A stretch of DNA of 64,000 nt from Azospirillum oryzae. GTDB lineage: Bacteria > Pseudomonadota > Alphaproteobacteria > Azospirillales > Azospirillaceae. This document shows, one piece after another, positions 37,666 through 46,879 of this stretch. The notes beneath the pieces are model-generated. The model was not told the origin of the DNA. It searched no databases and saw only the letters and a list, made by a program, of their open reading frames with translations. Numbering within the stretch: the stretch's first letter is position 1; each line of letters starts with the position of its first letter. The position numbers and the translations under genes are program-made. The DNA is taken from positions 132,501 to 196,500 of the forward strand of contig NZ_FXAK01000005.1 of assembly GCF_900177515.1 (NCBI RefSeq), read 5' to 3'.

Positions 37666-38655
37666 ATGAAGGTCACCAATCGCCTTTCCCGCCGTGCACT
37701 GACGGTCGGCTTGTCCGCAAGCGCGCTGATCGCCGGCGCCGCGACCCTGCCCGGCGCGGCCTTCGCCGCCGACTATCCGACGAAGCCCATCGAGCTGATC
37801 GTCCCCTACGCCGCCGGCGGTGGCACCGACCTCGTCGCCCGTGCCTTCGCCGACGCGGCGAAGAAGCACCTGCCGCAGCCGATCGGTGTGGTCAACAAGA
37901 CCGGCGGCGGCGGTGCCGTCGGCCTCACCGAGATCATGGCCGCCCGCCCCGACGGCTATAAGATCGGCATGGGCACGGTGGAGATCACCCTGCTGCCGCA
38001 TATGGGCGTCGCCCGCTTCACCGTGGACGACTTCACCCCCATCGCCCGCCTGAACGCGGAGCCTAGCGCGATCACCGTCAAGGCCGATGCGCCCTGGAAG
38101 ACCTTCGAGGAGTTCCTGGACAACGCCAAGGCCAATCCCGGCAAGGTGCGCATCGGCAATTCCGGAACCGGCGCCATCTGGCACCTCGCGGCCGAAGCAC
38201 TCGCGGACAGGACCGGCACGACCTTCAACCATGTGCCCTTCGACGGCGCCAACCCGGCCGTGACCTCGCTGCTGGGCGGCCATATCGAGGCGGTGTCGGT
38301 CAGCCCGGCCGAGGTGTCGAGCCAGCTCGCCGCCGGCCAGCTGCGCATGTTGGCGGTCATGGCCGACCAGCGCCAGAAGGCCTTCCCAGACGTACCGACG
38401 CTGAAGGAGAAGGGCATCGACCTGTCCGTCGCCACCTGGCGCGGCATCGTCGTTCCGAAGAAGACCCCGGCTGCAGTGGTCGAAACCCTGCGCACGGCCA
38501 GCAAGGCCGCGGCGGAGGACCAGAGCTTCCGCGACCAGCTCGCCAAGATGAACCTGACCTGGGCCTATGCCGACGGTCCCGAGTTCGGTCAGGTCATGCA
38601 GAAGGACAATGCCTTCTTCAAGGGCATGATGACCAAGCTGGGCATGGCGAAGTAA
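37666..38655 (+). CDS. Tripartite tricarboxylate transporter (TTT) substrate-binding protein, TctC-like
   Basis: A 329-residue periplasmic binding protein of the Bug/TctC family. The signal peptide contains SRRALTVGLSASALIAGAATLPGAAFA; the paired Arg raises the possibility of Tat export. Mature text YPTKPIELIVPYAAGGGTD, MGTVEITLLPHMG, GAIWHLAAEAL, FDGANPAVTSLLGGHIEAVS is classic for the family. Substrates of the family are carboxylates; sugar acids are inferred here from operon context. A strong hairpin follows the gene, before tctB. Confidence 0.93.
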   Translation: MKVTNRLSRRALTVGLSASALIAGAATLPGAAFAADYPTKPIELIVPYAAGGGTDLVARAFADAAKKHLPQPIGVVNKTGGGGAVGLTEIMAARPDGYKIGMGTVEITLLPHMGVARFTVDDFTPIARLNAEPSAITVKADAPWKTFEEFLDNAKANPGKVRIGNSGTGAIWHLAAEALADRTGTTFNHVPFDGANPAVTSLLGGHIEAVSVSPAEVSSQLAAGQLRMLAVMADQRQKAFPDVPTLKEKGIDLSVATWRGIVVPKKTPAAVVETLRTASKAAAEDQSFRDQLAKMNLTWAYADGPEFGQVMQKDNAFFKGMMTKLGMAK

Positions 38656-38669
38656 CGCCTGACCGAACA

Positions 38670-38695
38670 GACCCCGGCGGTCTGCCGCCGGGGTC
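38670..38695 (+). terminator. Intercistronic hairpin between tctC and tctB
   Basis: GACCCCGGCGG (38670-38680) and CCGCCGGGGTC (38685-38695) form a perfect 11-bp stem with loop TCTG and no T-run. Such hairpins after binding-protein genes usually protect the upstream mRNA or attenuate, giving more binding protein than permease. Confidence 0.7.
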
Positions 38696-38721
38696 GCCTT
38701 GTCGGTTGAGGAGACCGGACC

Positions 38722-39258
38722 ATGAGCAACCCGCCCGCCGGGAGCGAACGCCCCGGCTCCAGCGACGATTTCGGCAACGCCATCCCGTTGACGACGAAGA
38801 TCGCGAATCTGGTGATCGCCGTCGTGCTGATCGCGATCGCCGCGTCGGCCATCGCCGCAACCTCTGATTTTCCGAAAAGCATGCTTGCCGCCGATGTCGG
38901 CGCCGCGCGCTTCCCGATCATTCATTCCGGCGCGCTGATCCTGCTGTGCCTGATCCTGATCGCCAACACGCTGCGCGCCCCCACCGCTCCCGCCGCGGAT
39001 GGGCAGGCGCGGGTCGGCATTGCCGGCTATGCCGGTGTCGCGCTGGGCATGCTGGCGACCGCCGCCTGCATCGCCGCGATGGAGCATGTCGGCTATGGCC
39101 CAGCCACCGCCGTCTACATGGCCGTCATCATGGCGCTGATGGGACAGCGCAGCCCGGTGTGGAATCCGGTGCTCGCCGTCGGGGTGACCGCGCTGGTCTA
39201 CGGCGTCTTCCATTACATGCTGCAGGTGCCGCTGCCGGTGGGGAGCCTGTTCGAATGA
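38722..39258 (+). CDS. TTT small membrane subunit, TctB-like
   Basis: A 178-residue protein with four membrane helices: IANLVIAVVLIAIAASAIAA, FPIIHSGALILLCLILIANTL, AGYAGVALGMLATAACIAAM and the pair near PATAVYMAVIMALMG and VLAVGVTALVYGVFHYMLQ. Size, topology and position between tctC and tctA identify it as the small permease subunit. GAGGAGACC lies upstream of the ATG. TctB sequences are poorly conserved, so context carries much of the call. Confidence 0.9.
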   Translation: MSNPPAGSERPGSSDDFGNAIPLTTKIANLVIAVVLIAIAASAIAATSDFPKSMLAADVGAARFPIIHSGALILLCLILIANTLRAPTAPAADGQARVGIAGYAGVALGMLATAACIAAMEHVGYGPATAVYMAVIMALMGQRSPVWNPVLAVGVTALVYGVFHYMLQVPLPVGSLFE

Positions 39259-39309
39259 CCCCCGTTCCCCACTCCGTCGCCACCCCCTGCCCGGTGGGAG
39301 ACAGCCGCC

Positions 39310-40836
39310 ATGCATGAACTCGACCTTCTGATGGGCGGCTTCGCCACGCTGGCCTCCAACCCGCTGGCATTGCTGCTCGCCCTCGTCGGCGTGGCGCTGG
39401 GCATCGTCATCGGCGCCCTGCCCGGCCTTACCGCCACCATGGGCGTCGCCATCCTGCTGCCCTTCACCTTCGGCATGGACCCGGTGTCCGGCCTGCTGAT
39501 GATTTCCGGCGTCTTCTTCGGGGGCGTCTATGGCGGGTCGGTGACGGCGATCCTGCTGCGCATCCCCGGCACCCCCGCGGCGGCGGCCACGGCGATGGAT
39601 GGGTTCGAGCTGACCAGGAAAGGCATGGCCGGCGTGGCTCTCGGCACGGCGACGCTGTCCTCCTTCCTGGGCGGAACCGCCAGCATCATCGTGCTGATCT
39701 TCATGGCGCCGATCCTGGCCGGCTTTGCCCTTGAGTTCAGTGCGCCGGAAAGCTTCGCGCTGGCCGTCTTCGGATTGAGCATCATCGCCAGCATCTCCGG
39801 CCGTTCGGTCATCAAGGGACTGATCGCCGGCTTCCTGGGGCTGCTGATCGCCACGGTCGGCATGGACCCGATGGACGGATTTCCCCGCTTCACCGGCGGC
39901 TATACCGAGCTGTTCAACGTCCCCTTCATCCCGGTGATGATCGGGCTGTTCGCCGCGGCCGAAGCCTTCAAGACGCTGGAGGACCCGAAGGTCCGCCTGG
40001 GCATGGCGGCGGCGCTGGGCCGCATCCTGCCGGATTGGCCGACCTATCGCCGCATGCTGGGTACGGTGGCGCGCTCCTCCGGCCTCGGAATTGTGATCGG
40101 CATCATTCCGGGCGCCGGCGCCGACATCGCCGCCTATGTCGCCTATAACGAGGCCAAGCGGTTCAGCCGGACGCCGGAGAATTACGGCAAGGGCGAACTG
40201 GCCGGTGTCGCCGCGTGCGAAGCCGGTGCCAACGGCTGCACCGGCGGCGCGCTGCTGACCATGCTGACGCTGGGCATTCCGGGCGACGCGGTGACCGCGG
40301 TTATGCTGGGTGCGCTGACGCTGCAGGGGCTGCAGCCGGGACCCCTGCTGTTGAAGGACCATGCGGACCTGGTCTTCACCCTGTTCGCCGGCATGCTGTT
40401 CTGCTACGTCGCCATGCTGGTCATCGGTTTGGGATCGCTGCGCTTCATGGGCCGGGTCCTGCAGATGCCGAAGTCGGTGCTGACGCCGGTGATCCTGGTC
40501 CTGTGCATCGTCGGCACCTATGCCATCAACAACAGCCTGTTCGACATCGGGATCATGCTGGCGGCGGGTGTCGCCGGGTACTTCATGCAGAAGTGGGACT
40601 TCCCGGCCTCTCCGGTGGTGCTGGCCCTGATCATGGGACCGATGGCGGAGGCCAATTTCCGCCGGGCGCTGTCGCTGTCGGGCGGAAGCTACGACTTCCT
40701 CTATACCCGTCCGATCACGGTGGTGCTGCTGTCGGTCGCCATCCTGACCCTGCTGCTGCCGCTGGTGAAGCGCTGGCGCGCACACCGGATGGAAAGCCGG
40801 CGGCCCGGCGCCACCAGTCCCCAGAACCAAGCCTGA
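39310..40836 (+). CDS. TTT large membrane subunit, TctA-like
   Basis: A 508-residue permease with about ten or more membrane segments. Family hallmarks: GVALGIVIGALPGLTATMGVAILLPFTFGM (in parts), FFGGVYGGSVTAILLRIPGTPAAAATAMDGF, GIVIGIIPGAGADIAAYVAYNEAKR and GCTGGALLTMLTLGIPGDAVTAVMLGAL. These two Gly/Pro-rich repeats form the transport core in TctA. It works with the TctC-like and TctB-like proteins to take up a carboxylate, here probably an aldonic or related sugar acid. The stop overlaps an ATG of the following frame. Confidence 0.95.
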   Translation: MHELDLLMGGFATLASNPLALLLALVGVALGIVIGALPGLTATMGVAILLPFTFGMDPVSGLLMISGVFFGGVYGGSVTAILLRIPGTPAAAATAMDGFELTRKGMAGVALGTATLSSFLGGTASIIVLIFMAPILAGFALEFSAPESFALAVFGLSIIASISGRSVIKGLIAGFLGLLIATVGMDPMDGFPRFTGGYTELFNVPFIPVMIGLFAAAEAFKTLEDPKVRLGMAAALGRILPDWPTYRRMLGTVARSSGLGIVIGIIPGAGADIAAYVAYNEAKRFSRTPENYGKGELAGVAACEAGANGCTGGALLTMLTLGIPGDAVTAVMLGALTLQGLQPGPLLLKDHADLVFTLFAGMLFCYVAMLVIGLGSLRFMGRVLQMPKSVLTPVILVLCIVGTYAINNSLFDIGIMLAAGVAGYFMQKWDFPASPVVLALIMGPMAEANFRRALSLSGGSYDFLYTRPITVVLLSVAILTLLLPLVKRWRAHRMESRRPGATSPQNQA

Positions 40837-40853
40837 TGATAAGGAACCTGTCT

Positions 40854-41630
40854 ATGTTCAACGATCTGAACGGCCGCCGCGTCCTCATCACCGGCTCGAC
40901 CCAGGGGATCGGTCTGGCCGCGGCCCAGGCATTCGCCCGCTGCGGCGCCAAGGTCGGCATCAACGGCCGCAAGGCGCCGGCCGATCTCGGCCCCACCCTG
41001 GCCGCGATGGAGCAGGCGGGCGGCGAAGCCGCCTTCTTCCCCGGCGACCTGAGCGACAGCGCCGCCTGCAAAGCGGTGGTGGACGCCTTCGTCGAGCGGT
41101 TCGGCGGGATCGACGTTCTGATCAACAATGCCGGCGGGCTGGTCGCCCGCAAGCCGCTGGAGGAGATCGACGACGAATTCTTCGACGCGGTGACCGACCT
41201 GAACGCCCGTTCCGCCCTGATGACCACCAAGCACGCCCTGCCCCATTTGCGGCAATCGGCCAAGGACAGCGGGCAGACCGCATCGGTGATCCTGGTCGGG
41301 TCGGTCGCCGGATACACCGGCGGCGGGCCGGGTGCCGGGCTGTATGGGGCGGCCAAGGCGTGGCTGCACAACATCCAGAAGAACTGGGTCGCCTTCCACA
41401 CCAAGGAGGGCATCCGCTTCAACACCGTGTCGCCCGGCACCTTCGACACCGCCTTCCACGCCGACAAGGACGAGGCAGCCAAGGCCCGCGTGTCCACCGG
41501 CATCCCGATGGGCCGCTTCGGCAAGCCGGAGGAATGCGCCCCGACCTTTCTGTTCTTCGCCTCCCACGCCTGCTCGGGCTATATCACCGGGCAGATTCTG
41601 GACGTGAACGGCGGCCAGTTCATGCCGTAA
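40854..41630 (+). CDS. SDR-family oxidoreductase of the sugar-acid operon
   Basis: A 258-residue short-chain dehydrogenase with a complete set of motifs: TGSTQGIG (cofactor), NNAGG, catalytic Ser in VGSVAGYTGG, and YGAAK (Tyr-x-x-x-Lys). The C-terminus GYITGQILDVNGGQFM is canonical. The ATG at 40854 with AAGGA 8 bases upstream is preferred over the ATG at 40836 that overlaps tctA. Its place after tctA suggests oxidation of a sugar or reduction of a keto-acid feeding DgoK/DgoA; this is inference. Confidence 0.9.
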   Translation: MFNDLNGRRVLITGSTQGIGLAAAQAFARCGAKVGINGRKAPADLGPTLAAMEQAGGEAAFFPGDLSDSAACKAVVDAFVERFGGIDVLINNAGGLVARKPLEEIDDEFFDAVTDLNARSALMTTKHALPHLRQSAKDSGQTASVILVGSVAGYTGGGPGAGLYGAAKAWLHNIQKNWVAFHTKEGIRFNTVSPGTFDTAFHADKDEAAKARVSTGIPMGRFGKPEECAPTFLFFASHACSGYITGQILDVNGGQFMP

Positions 41631-41710
41631 AGCGCCGGGCCGGCAGAGGACTGCAGGACAAGCACCGCTCCACGCTGTTGTCGGATGACACGGGCAGGAG
41701 ATGGACGACC

Positions 41711-42610
41711 ATGGCCACGCAGATTCCCTTGTCGGAGGACAGCAGCGCGATCGATCCGGCACTCGACGCGCTGCGCAACGACCATACGCACGAGATCGCG
41801 CCTGACATCGCCTATCGGCGGCTCGGCATCGTCAATGTGGTGTTCTGGGGGCCGCCGCGAGCCGGCGACCGCGAATGGGTGCTGATCGACACCGGACTGA
41901 TCGGCACCAAGGGCTTCATCCGCAGCGCGGCGGCGGAGCGGTTCGGCCGCGATTCCCGCCCCGCCGCCATCGTCATGACCCACGGCCATTTCGACCATGT
42001 CGGGACCTTGGAGGATCTGGCGGAAGAGTGGGATGCCCCGGTCTACGCCCACCCGCTGGAACACCCCTATCTGAACGGCCGCGCCGCCTACCCGCCCGGC
42101 GATCCGTCGGTCGGCGGGGGCGCGATGGCGGCGCTGGCGCGTCTCTACCCGCGCAAGCCGGTGGATGTCGGATCTCGCCTGCGTGCCCTGCCGGAGGATG
42201 GATCGGTGCCGGTCATGCCGGGCTGGCGCTGGGTTCACACGCCGGGGCACAGCGTCGGCCATGTCTCCTTCTGGCGGGAGCAGGACCGCTCGATGATCGT
42301 CGGCGACGCCTTCGTCACCACGGGGCAGGAGTCGGCATATGCCGTCGCGGTGCAGCGGGCGGAAATGCACGGACCGCCCATGTACTTCACGGTCGAGTGG
42401 GACAAGGCCAAGGATTCGGTCGCTCGGTTGGCGGCCCTTGAACCGGAGTTGGTCATCACCGGTCATGGCGAACCGATGCACGGAGCGGAGATGCGGGCCG
42501 CCCTGCACCGGCTGGCGGACGAGTTCGATAGCATCGCCGTTCCGCGGCAAGGCATCTATCTGGAAAAGCCGGCACGGGCGGAAGACCGCAGCGCCTATCG
42601 CATGGCCTGA
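41711..42610 (+). CDS. MBL-fold metallo-hydrolase of the sugar-acid operon
   Basis: A 299-residue metallo-beta-lactamase-fold protein. The zinc motif is MTHGHFDHVGT (HxHxDH), with later ligands in HTPGHSVGHVSFW, IVGDAFVTT and VITGHGEPMHG. It lies 80 bases after the SDR gene and is followed by a strong terminator, so it ends the operon. In this context a lactonase is a reasonable guess, replacing the usual SMP-30-type gluconolactonase. Other MBL activities remain possible. The ATG at 41711 has GGCAGGAG about 10 bases upstream. Confidence 0.87.
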   Translation: MATQIPLSEDSSAIDPALDALRNDHTHEIAPDIAYRRLGIVNVVFWGPPRAGDREWVLIDTGLIGTKGFIRSAAAERFGRDSRPAAIVMTHGHFDHVGTLEDLAEEWDAPVYAHPLEHPYLNGRAAYPPGDPSVGGGAMAALARLYPRKPVDVGSRLRALPEDGSVPVMPGWRWVHTPGHSVGHVSFWREQDRSMIVGDAFVTTGQESAYAVAVQRAEMHGPPMYFTVEWDKAKDSVARLAALEPELVITGHGEPMHGAEMRAALHRLADEFDSIAVPRQGIYLEKPARAEDRSAYRMA

Positions 42611-42627
42611 ACCTCTTGAGCGAAGCA

Positions 42628-42661
42628 AAAACCCCCGCCGGAGCGATCCGGCGGGGGTTTC
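42628..42661. terminator. Bidirectional intrinsic terminator
   Basis: ACCCCCGCCG (42631-42640) pairs perfectly with CGGCGGGGGT (42649-42658), flanked by AAA and TTT, between the end of the sugar-acid operon and the converging acnB. Confidence 0.9.
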
Positions 42662-42685
42662 GTCATTCACCGCTGCGTCCGGCTA

Positions 42686-45277
42686 TCAGGCCGGGACGGC
42701 GACCTTGTCCGCGACTTCCTGAAAGGCCGGGATCTGGTCGAAGTTCATGTAGCGGTAGATGTCGGCGGCGGCCTGGTTCACCACGCCGACCTGGGCCAGA
42801 TACTCCTCGTTGGTCGGGATCTTGCCCAGCAGCGCCGCGACGGCGGCCAGTTCGGCCGACGACAGGTAGACGCGGGTGTCGATGCCCAGACGGTTCGGGA
42901 AGTTGCGGGTCGACGTCGAGATGGCGGTCGAGCCCTTGCGGACCTGCGCCTGATTGCCCATGCACAGCGAGCAGCCCGGCATCTCCATGCGGGCGCCGGC
43001 CTTGCCGAGGGTGGCGTAATAGCCTTCCTCGGTCAGCATCATCGCGTCCATCTTCGTCGGCGGGGCGATCCACAGGCGGGTCGGGATGTCCGACTTGCCG
43101 TTCAGGATCTTCCCCGCGGCGCGGAAGTGGCCGATGTTGGTCATGCAGGAGCCGATGAACACCTCGTCGATCTTGTCGCCGGCAACCTCCGACAGCGTCT
43201 TCACGTCGTCCGGATCGTTCGGGCAGGCCAGGATCGGTTCCTTGATGTCGGCCAGATCGATCTCGATCACCGCGGCATACTCGGCATCGGCGTCGGGCTT
43301 CAGCAACTGCGGATCGGCGATCCACGCCTCCATCGCCTTGATGCGTCGCTCCAGGGTGCGCGCGTCGGCGTACCCGTTGGCGATCATCCACTTCATCAGC
43401 GTGATGTTGGAGGTCATGTACTCGATGATCGGCTCCTTGTTCAGGAGCACGGTGCAGCCCGCCGCCGACCGCTCGGCCGAGGCGTCGGTCAGTTCGAACG
43501 CCTGCTCGACCTTCAGATCCGGCAGACCTTCGATCTCCAGCACGCGGCCGGAGAAGATATTCTTCTTGCCCTTCTTCTCGACGGTCAGCAGGCCGGCCTT
43601 GATCGCATAGAGCGGGATGGCGTTGACGAGGTCACGCAGGGTGACGCCCGGCTGCATCTCGCCCTTGAAGCGGACCAGCACCGATTCCGGCATGTCCAGC
43701 GGCATGACGCCGGTGGCGGCGGCGAAGGCGACCAGACCGGAACCGGCCGGGAAGCTGATGCCGATCGGGAAGCGGGTGTGGCTGTCGCCGCCGGTGCCGA
43801 CGGTGTCCGGCAGCAGCAGGCGGTTCAGCCAGGAGTGGATGACGCCGTCGCCCGGACGCAGCGCCACGCCGCCGCGGGTGGAGATGAAGTCCGGCAGCTC
43901 GTGGTGCATCTTCACGTCCACCAGCTTCGGATAAGCGGCGGTGTGGCAGAAGGACTGCATCACAAGGTCGGCCGAGAAGCCCAGGCAGGCCAGGTCCTTC
44001 AGCTCGTCGCGGGTCATCGGGCCGGTGGTGTCCTGCGACCCGACCGTGGTCATCTTCGGCTCGCAATAGGTGCCCGGACGGACGCCCTTGCCTTCCGGCA
44101 GGCCACAGGCGCGGCCGACCATCTTCTGGGCCAGCGTGAAGCCCTTGCCGGTGTCGGCCGGGGCGGCAGGCTGGCGGAACAGGGTCGACGGAGCCAGCCC
44201 CAGCGCCTCGCGGGCGCGGGCGGTCAGGCCGCGGCCGATGATCAGCGGGATGCGGCCGCCGGCGCGCACCTCGTCGAAGATCACCTCGGACTTCACGGTG
44301 AACTCGGCGATGACCTCGCCGTTCTTCAGGGCCTTGCCCTCATAGGGGCGCAGCTCGATGACGTCGCCCATCTCCATCTGGTTGACGTCCAACTCGATGG
44401 GCAGCGCGCCGGCGTCTTCCATGGTGTTGTAGAAGATCGGGGCGATCTTGGTGCCCAGGCAGACGCCACCGAAACGCTTGTTCGGGACGAACGGGATGTC
44501 CTCGCCCGTGAACCACAGCACCGAGTTGGTGGCGGACTTGCGCGAGGAGCCGGTGCCGACCACGTCGCCGACATAGGCGATCAGGTTGCCCTTCTGCTTC
44601 AGCGCTTCCAGCTGCTTGGTCGGACCGCGCTGGCCCGGCTCGTCGGCCTCGATGCCCGGACGCGGGTTCTTCAGCATGGCGAGCGCGTGCAGCGGGATGT
44701 CCGGACGGCTCCAGGCGTCGGGGGCCGGCGACAGGTCGTCGGTGTTGGTCTCGCCCGACACCTTGAAGACGGTCAGCGTCATCGACGCCGGGACTTCCGG
44801 ACGCGAGGTGAACCACTCCGCATCGGCCCAGGACTGCAGCACCGCCTTGGCGTTGGCGTTGCCCTTGTCGGCCAGTTCCTTGACGTCGTGGAAGAAGTCG
44901 AAGACCAGCAGGGTCTTCTTCAGGCCTTCCGCGGCGGCGGCGCCGCATTCGGCGTCCGACAGCAGGTCGATCAGCGGCTGGACGTTGAAGCCGCCGAGCA
45001 TGGTGCCCAGCAGTTCGGTGGCCTTGACCTTGGAGATCAGCGGCGAGCTGTCGTTGCCCTTGGCGACGGCGGCCAGGAAGCCGGCCTTGACGCGGGCGGC
45101 GTCATCGACGCCGGCCGGAACGCGGTGGGTGATGAGGTCGAGGAGGAAGGCCTCCTCGCCCGCCGGCGGGGCCTTCAGCAGGTCGATCAGCTCCGACGTC
45201 TGCTTCGCGGTGAGGGGCAGGGCCGGGATTCCGAGGGCGGCGCGTTCGGCCGCGTGCTGGCGATAGGCTTCGAGCAC
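42686..45277 (-). CDS. acnB: Aconitate hydratase B
   Basis: An 863-residue AcnB, the [4Fe-4S] enzyme isomerising citrate and isocitrate in the TCA cycle. B-type order is evident: N-terminal HEAT-like domain (about 1-150), swivelling domain early in the chain ([26 protein letters not shown]), then the catalytic part. The [4Fe-4S] ligand cysteines are in the catalytic part, including [17 protein letters not shown] and [13 protein letters not shown]. The start is taken at GTG 45277, giving (M)[15 protein letters not shown] like the family, with AGGA 8 bases before it. The ATG at 45292 would add MRNPA and has no ribosome site of its own. The gene is monocistronic with its own promoter. Confidence 0.95.
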   Translation of the reverse strand: MLEAYRQHAAERAALGIPALPLTAKQTSELIDLLKAPPAGEEAFLLDLITHRVPAGVDDAARVKAGFLAAVAKGNDSSPLISKVKATELLGTMLGGFNVQPLIDLLSDAECGAAAAEGLKKTLLVFDFFHDVKELADKGNANAKAVLQSWADAEWFTSRPEVPASMTLTVFKVSGETNTDDLSPAPDAWSRPDIPLHALAMLKNPRPGIEADEPGQRGPTKQLEALKQKGNLIAYVGDVVGTGSSRKSATNSVLWFTGEDIPFVPNKRFGGVCLGTKIAPIFYNTMEDAGALPIELDVNQMEMGDVIELRPYEGKALKNGEVIAEFTVKSEVIFDEVRAGGRIPLIIGRGLTARAREALGLAPSTLFRQPAAPADTGKGFTLAQKMVGRACGLPEGKGVRPGTYCEPKMTTVGSQDTTGPMTRDELKDLACLGFSADLVMQSFCHTAAYPKLVDVKMHHELPDFISTRGGVALRPGDGVIHSWLNRLLLPDTVGTGGDSHTRFPIGISFPAGSGLVAFAAATGVMPLDMPESVLVRFKGEMQPGVTLRDLVNAIPLYAIKAGLLTVEKKGKKNIFSGRVLEIEGLPDLKVEQAFELTDASAERSAAGCTVLLNKEPIIEYMTSNITLMKWMIANGYADARTLERRIKAMEAWIADPQLLKPDADAEYAAVIEIDLADIKEPILACPNDPDDVKTLSEVAGDKIDEVFIGSCMTNIGHFRAAGKILNGKSDIPTRLWIAPPTKMDAMMLTEEGYYATLGKAGARMEMPGCSLCMGNQAQVRKGSTAISTSTRNFPNRLGIDTRVYLSSAELAAVAALLGKIPTNEEYLAQVGVVNQAAADIYRYMNFDQIPAFQEVADKVAVPA

Positions 45278-45352
45278 GGCAGGGTTCCTCATAAATGAAA
45301 GGCCGGCCCTTGGATGGGAACCGTGAGACGGCCCGCTTGAACTCAGGTCGGG

Positions 45353-45381
45353 TTTATATGCCCGCTTAAATGAAAGCGCAA
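45353..45381 (-). promoter_or_regulatory. Likely acnB promoter
   Basis: On the minus strand TTGCGC (45381-45376), a 17-base spacer and TATAAA (45358-45353) form a good sigma-70 promoter about 75 bases before the acnB start. A hairpin CCCGCTT/AAGCGGG (45390-45408) lies just upstream. Confidence 0.65.
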
Positions 45382-45434
45382 GGGGGCGCCCCGCTTACGT
45401 GAAGCGGGCAGGATGAAGCAGCCATTCTTTTTGC

Positions 45435-45464
45435 ATTGGTATTACCGGCGCTTGGTATGACCAC
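45435..45464. promoter_or_regulatory. Two tandem GntR/FadR-type half-palindromes upstream of acnB
   Basis: TTGGTATTACCGG (starting 45436) and TTGGTATGACCAC (45452-45464) share TTGGTATnACC, 16 bases apart. TGGTATGACCA fits the TGGT-N3-ACCA pattern of FadR-family GntR operators. They lie about 55-85 bases upstream of the acnB -35. The regulator is unknown. Confidence 0.5.
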
Positions 45465-45479
45465 TTTGCCAACCCCGCT

Positions 45480-46025
45480 TTACTTCAGCGCGGCGGCTTG
45501 CTCCGGCGTCAGCAGGACGATGCCGTCCTCGTCGGCGAACAGGATGTCGCCGGGCCGGACGGCGGCGCCCGGCAGTTCGACCGGCACATCCACCAGCCCC
45601 TGGTCGCGGCGGGTGGAGGCGCGCGGGATCGGCGCCAGCGCCTTGATGCCGAGCGGCAGGGTCGCCAGTTCCGCCACGTCGCGGACGCAGCCCCAGATCA
45701 CCACCCCGGCCCAGCCGTTCCTGACGGCCGAGGCGGCGATCATGTCGCCCATCAGGGCACAGCGCAGGCTGCCGGCGCCATCGACCACCAGGACGCGGCC
45801 GGCGCCGGGGGTGGCCAGCAGTTCCTTCACGCGGGAATTGTCCTCCAGGCACTTCACGGTGACGACCTCGCCTGCGAAGCGGGTGACGGCGCCGAAATCG
45901 CGGAAGCCCGGCAGGACGTAGCGGGCGTCGTCCTTGAACCGGTCGAACAGGTCGCAGGTCGGGGTGAAGGCGGTGGCGGTCTGATCGGTGCTCATCTGAT
46001 CGGTGCTCATCTGATCGGCGCTCAT
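45480..46025 (-). CDS. RraA-like protein (ribonuclease E inhibitor / oxaloacetate decarboxylase-aldolase superfamily)
   Basis: A 181-residue RraA-fold protein: [63 protein letters not shown] (in parts; conserved Gly-rich and Arg-Asp motif), ADEDGIVLL at the C-terminus. The superfamily includes RNase E regulators and HMG/CHA aldolases with oxaloacetate decarboxylase activity; sequence alone does not decide. The N-terminus is odd: three tandem 15-bp units each contain an in-frame ATG (46025, 46010, 45995), giving [15 protein letters not shown]. The first has GGAG 13 bases upstream. It lies upstream of acnB in the same direction, but acnB has its own promoter. Confidence 0.88.
   Translation of the reverse strand: MSADQMSTDQMSTDQTATAFTPTCDLFDRFKDDARYVLPGFRDFGAVTRFAGEVVTVKCLEDNSRVKELLATPGAGRVLVVDGAGSLRCALMGDMIAASAVRNGWAGVVIWGCVRDVAELATLPLGIKALAPIPRASTRRDQGLVDVPVELPGAAVRPGDILFADEDGIVLLTPEQAAALK
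45981..46025. repeat. Three tandem 15-bp repeats spanning the rraA-like start codon
   Basis: CTGATCGGTGCTCAT, the same again, then CTGATCGGCGCTCAT. On the coding strand each unit begins with ATG, so copy number sets how many start codons and N-terminal pentapeptides exist. Confidence 0.9.
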
Positions 46026-46229
46026 GGGGGCTTGCTCCGCAGCGTGAACGGTGCAGGGACTTTCTCCCGTCACCTCTTGCGCCAAAGGCGGGCGGGAGGC
46101 AAGGGCGGCGCGCCGCGACGGCGGCAGGTCGGCGAACATGACGCAGGAGGCTTGCCGAACGTGCAGTCGACGCCCCGGCGGCCGGCGCCCATATTTCCGG
46201 AAAGACGAATAGAAACCGTGGTGTCCTCC

Positions 46230-46607
46230 ATGAACACGCCGAAGATTGCCGCCGCAACCGCGGCCGGTGGGCTGACCCTTCTGGTCTCGGCCTGCGCCTC
46301 CGTCATCTCGCCCCCGCCGGTGGCGCAGCCCGACCCGGCGGTGCTGAGCACGCTCGAGCGCTACTCCGCGGGCGAGTGCAACCCGCAGACCGCGGCGGTG
46401 CTGACGGGGATGCATATTCCGGCCGGCGATATCCGCGGCCTGAGCTACGGCCTCTACCGCGACGAGTTCCGTGACGCCATCGTCCGCTGGGACGCCTGGG
46501 TCTATCTGAAGGACCAGCCCGGCTCCCTGGTGGTCACGTTGGACGAGGATTGCCGGCCGATCCAGGTCTACGCCCGCGGCGGGGCGACGCTGCCGGGCAG
46601 CCGGTGA
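46230..46607 (+). CDS. Small lipoprotein of unknown function
   Basis: A 125-residue protein beginning [24 protein letters not shown]. The lipobox VSA-Cys22 predicts lipid attachment and membrane anchoring. The mature part (about 100 residues) has a second and third Cys ([15 protein letters not shown]) that could form a disulfide, and a conserved-looking core [26 protein letters not shown] read in parts. I do not recognise the family. The ribosome site is weak; GTG codons at 46218 and 46221 are alternative starts. It is divergent from the rraA-like gene across about 200 bases. Confidence 0.75.
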   Translation: MNTPKIAAATAAGGLTLLVSACASVISPPPVAQPDPAVLSTLERYSAGECNPQTAAVLTGMHIPAGDIRGLSYGLYRDEFRDAIVRWDAWVYLKDQPGSLVVTLDEDCRPIQVYARGGATLPGSR

Positions 46608-46638
46608 ACCTGCCACTCGATAGGGTGGACGGCCGGAC

Positions 46639-46760
46639 GGATGGAACAGCGTGGAACAGGATCCCAGCTGTCGTTCCATGTTGCAACACCCCGCCCTTCC
46701 GATAAGAAGAGCATCGGGTGGATGGAACGTCGTGAAACATGATCCCTGCTGCTGTTCCAT
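46639..46760. repeat. Duplicated 41-bp imperfect palindrome
   Basis: Two related copies at 46639-46679 and 46720-46760, 81 bases apart. Each begins GGATGGAAC, ends GTTCCAT, and holds a GATCCC core (TGGAACAGGATCCCAGCTG; TGAAACATGATCCCTGCTG). The ends of each copy can pair. They lie between the lipoprotein gene and the converging hexR. REP-like; no function assigned. Confidence 0.7.
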
Positions 46761-46879
46761 CTGGCCGGCCTCCGCATGCGGGTGGGAACTGCCGGATTTT
46801 ATAGGACTTCCGTCCTTTTTGGCGCATTTGTTAAAAGGGACGCTGACTGCGACCCTACGCTATGAACCTCTGACCTGTC

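Noticed and set aside
43127..45298. Long plus-strand open frame opposite acnB
   Set aside because: Composition is typical of a high-GC antisense frame and acnB is unmistakable.
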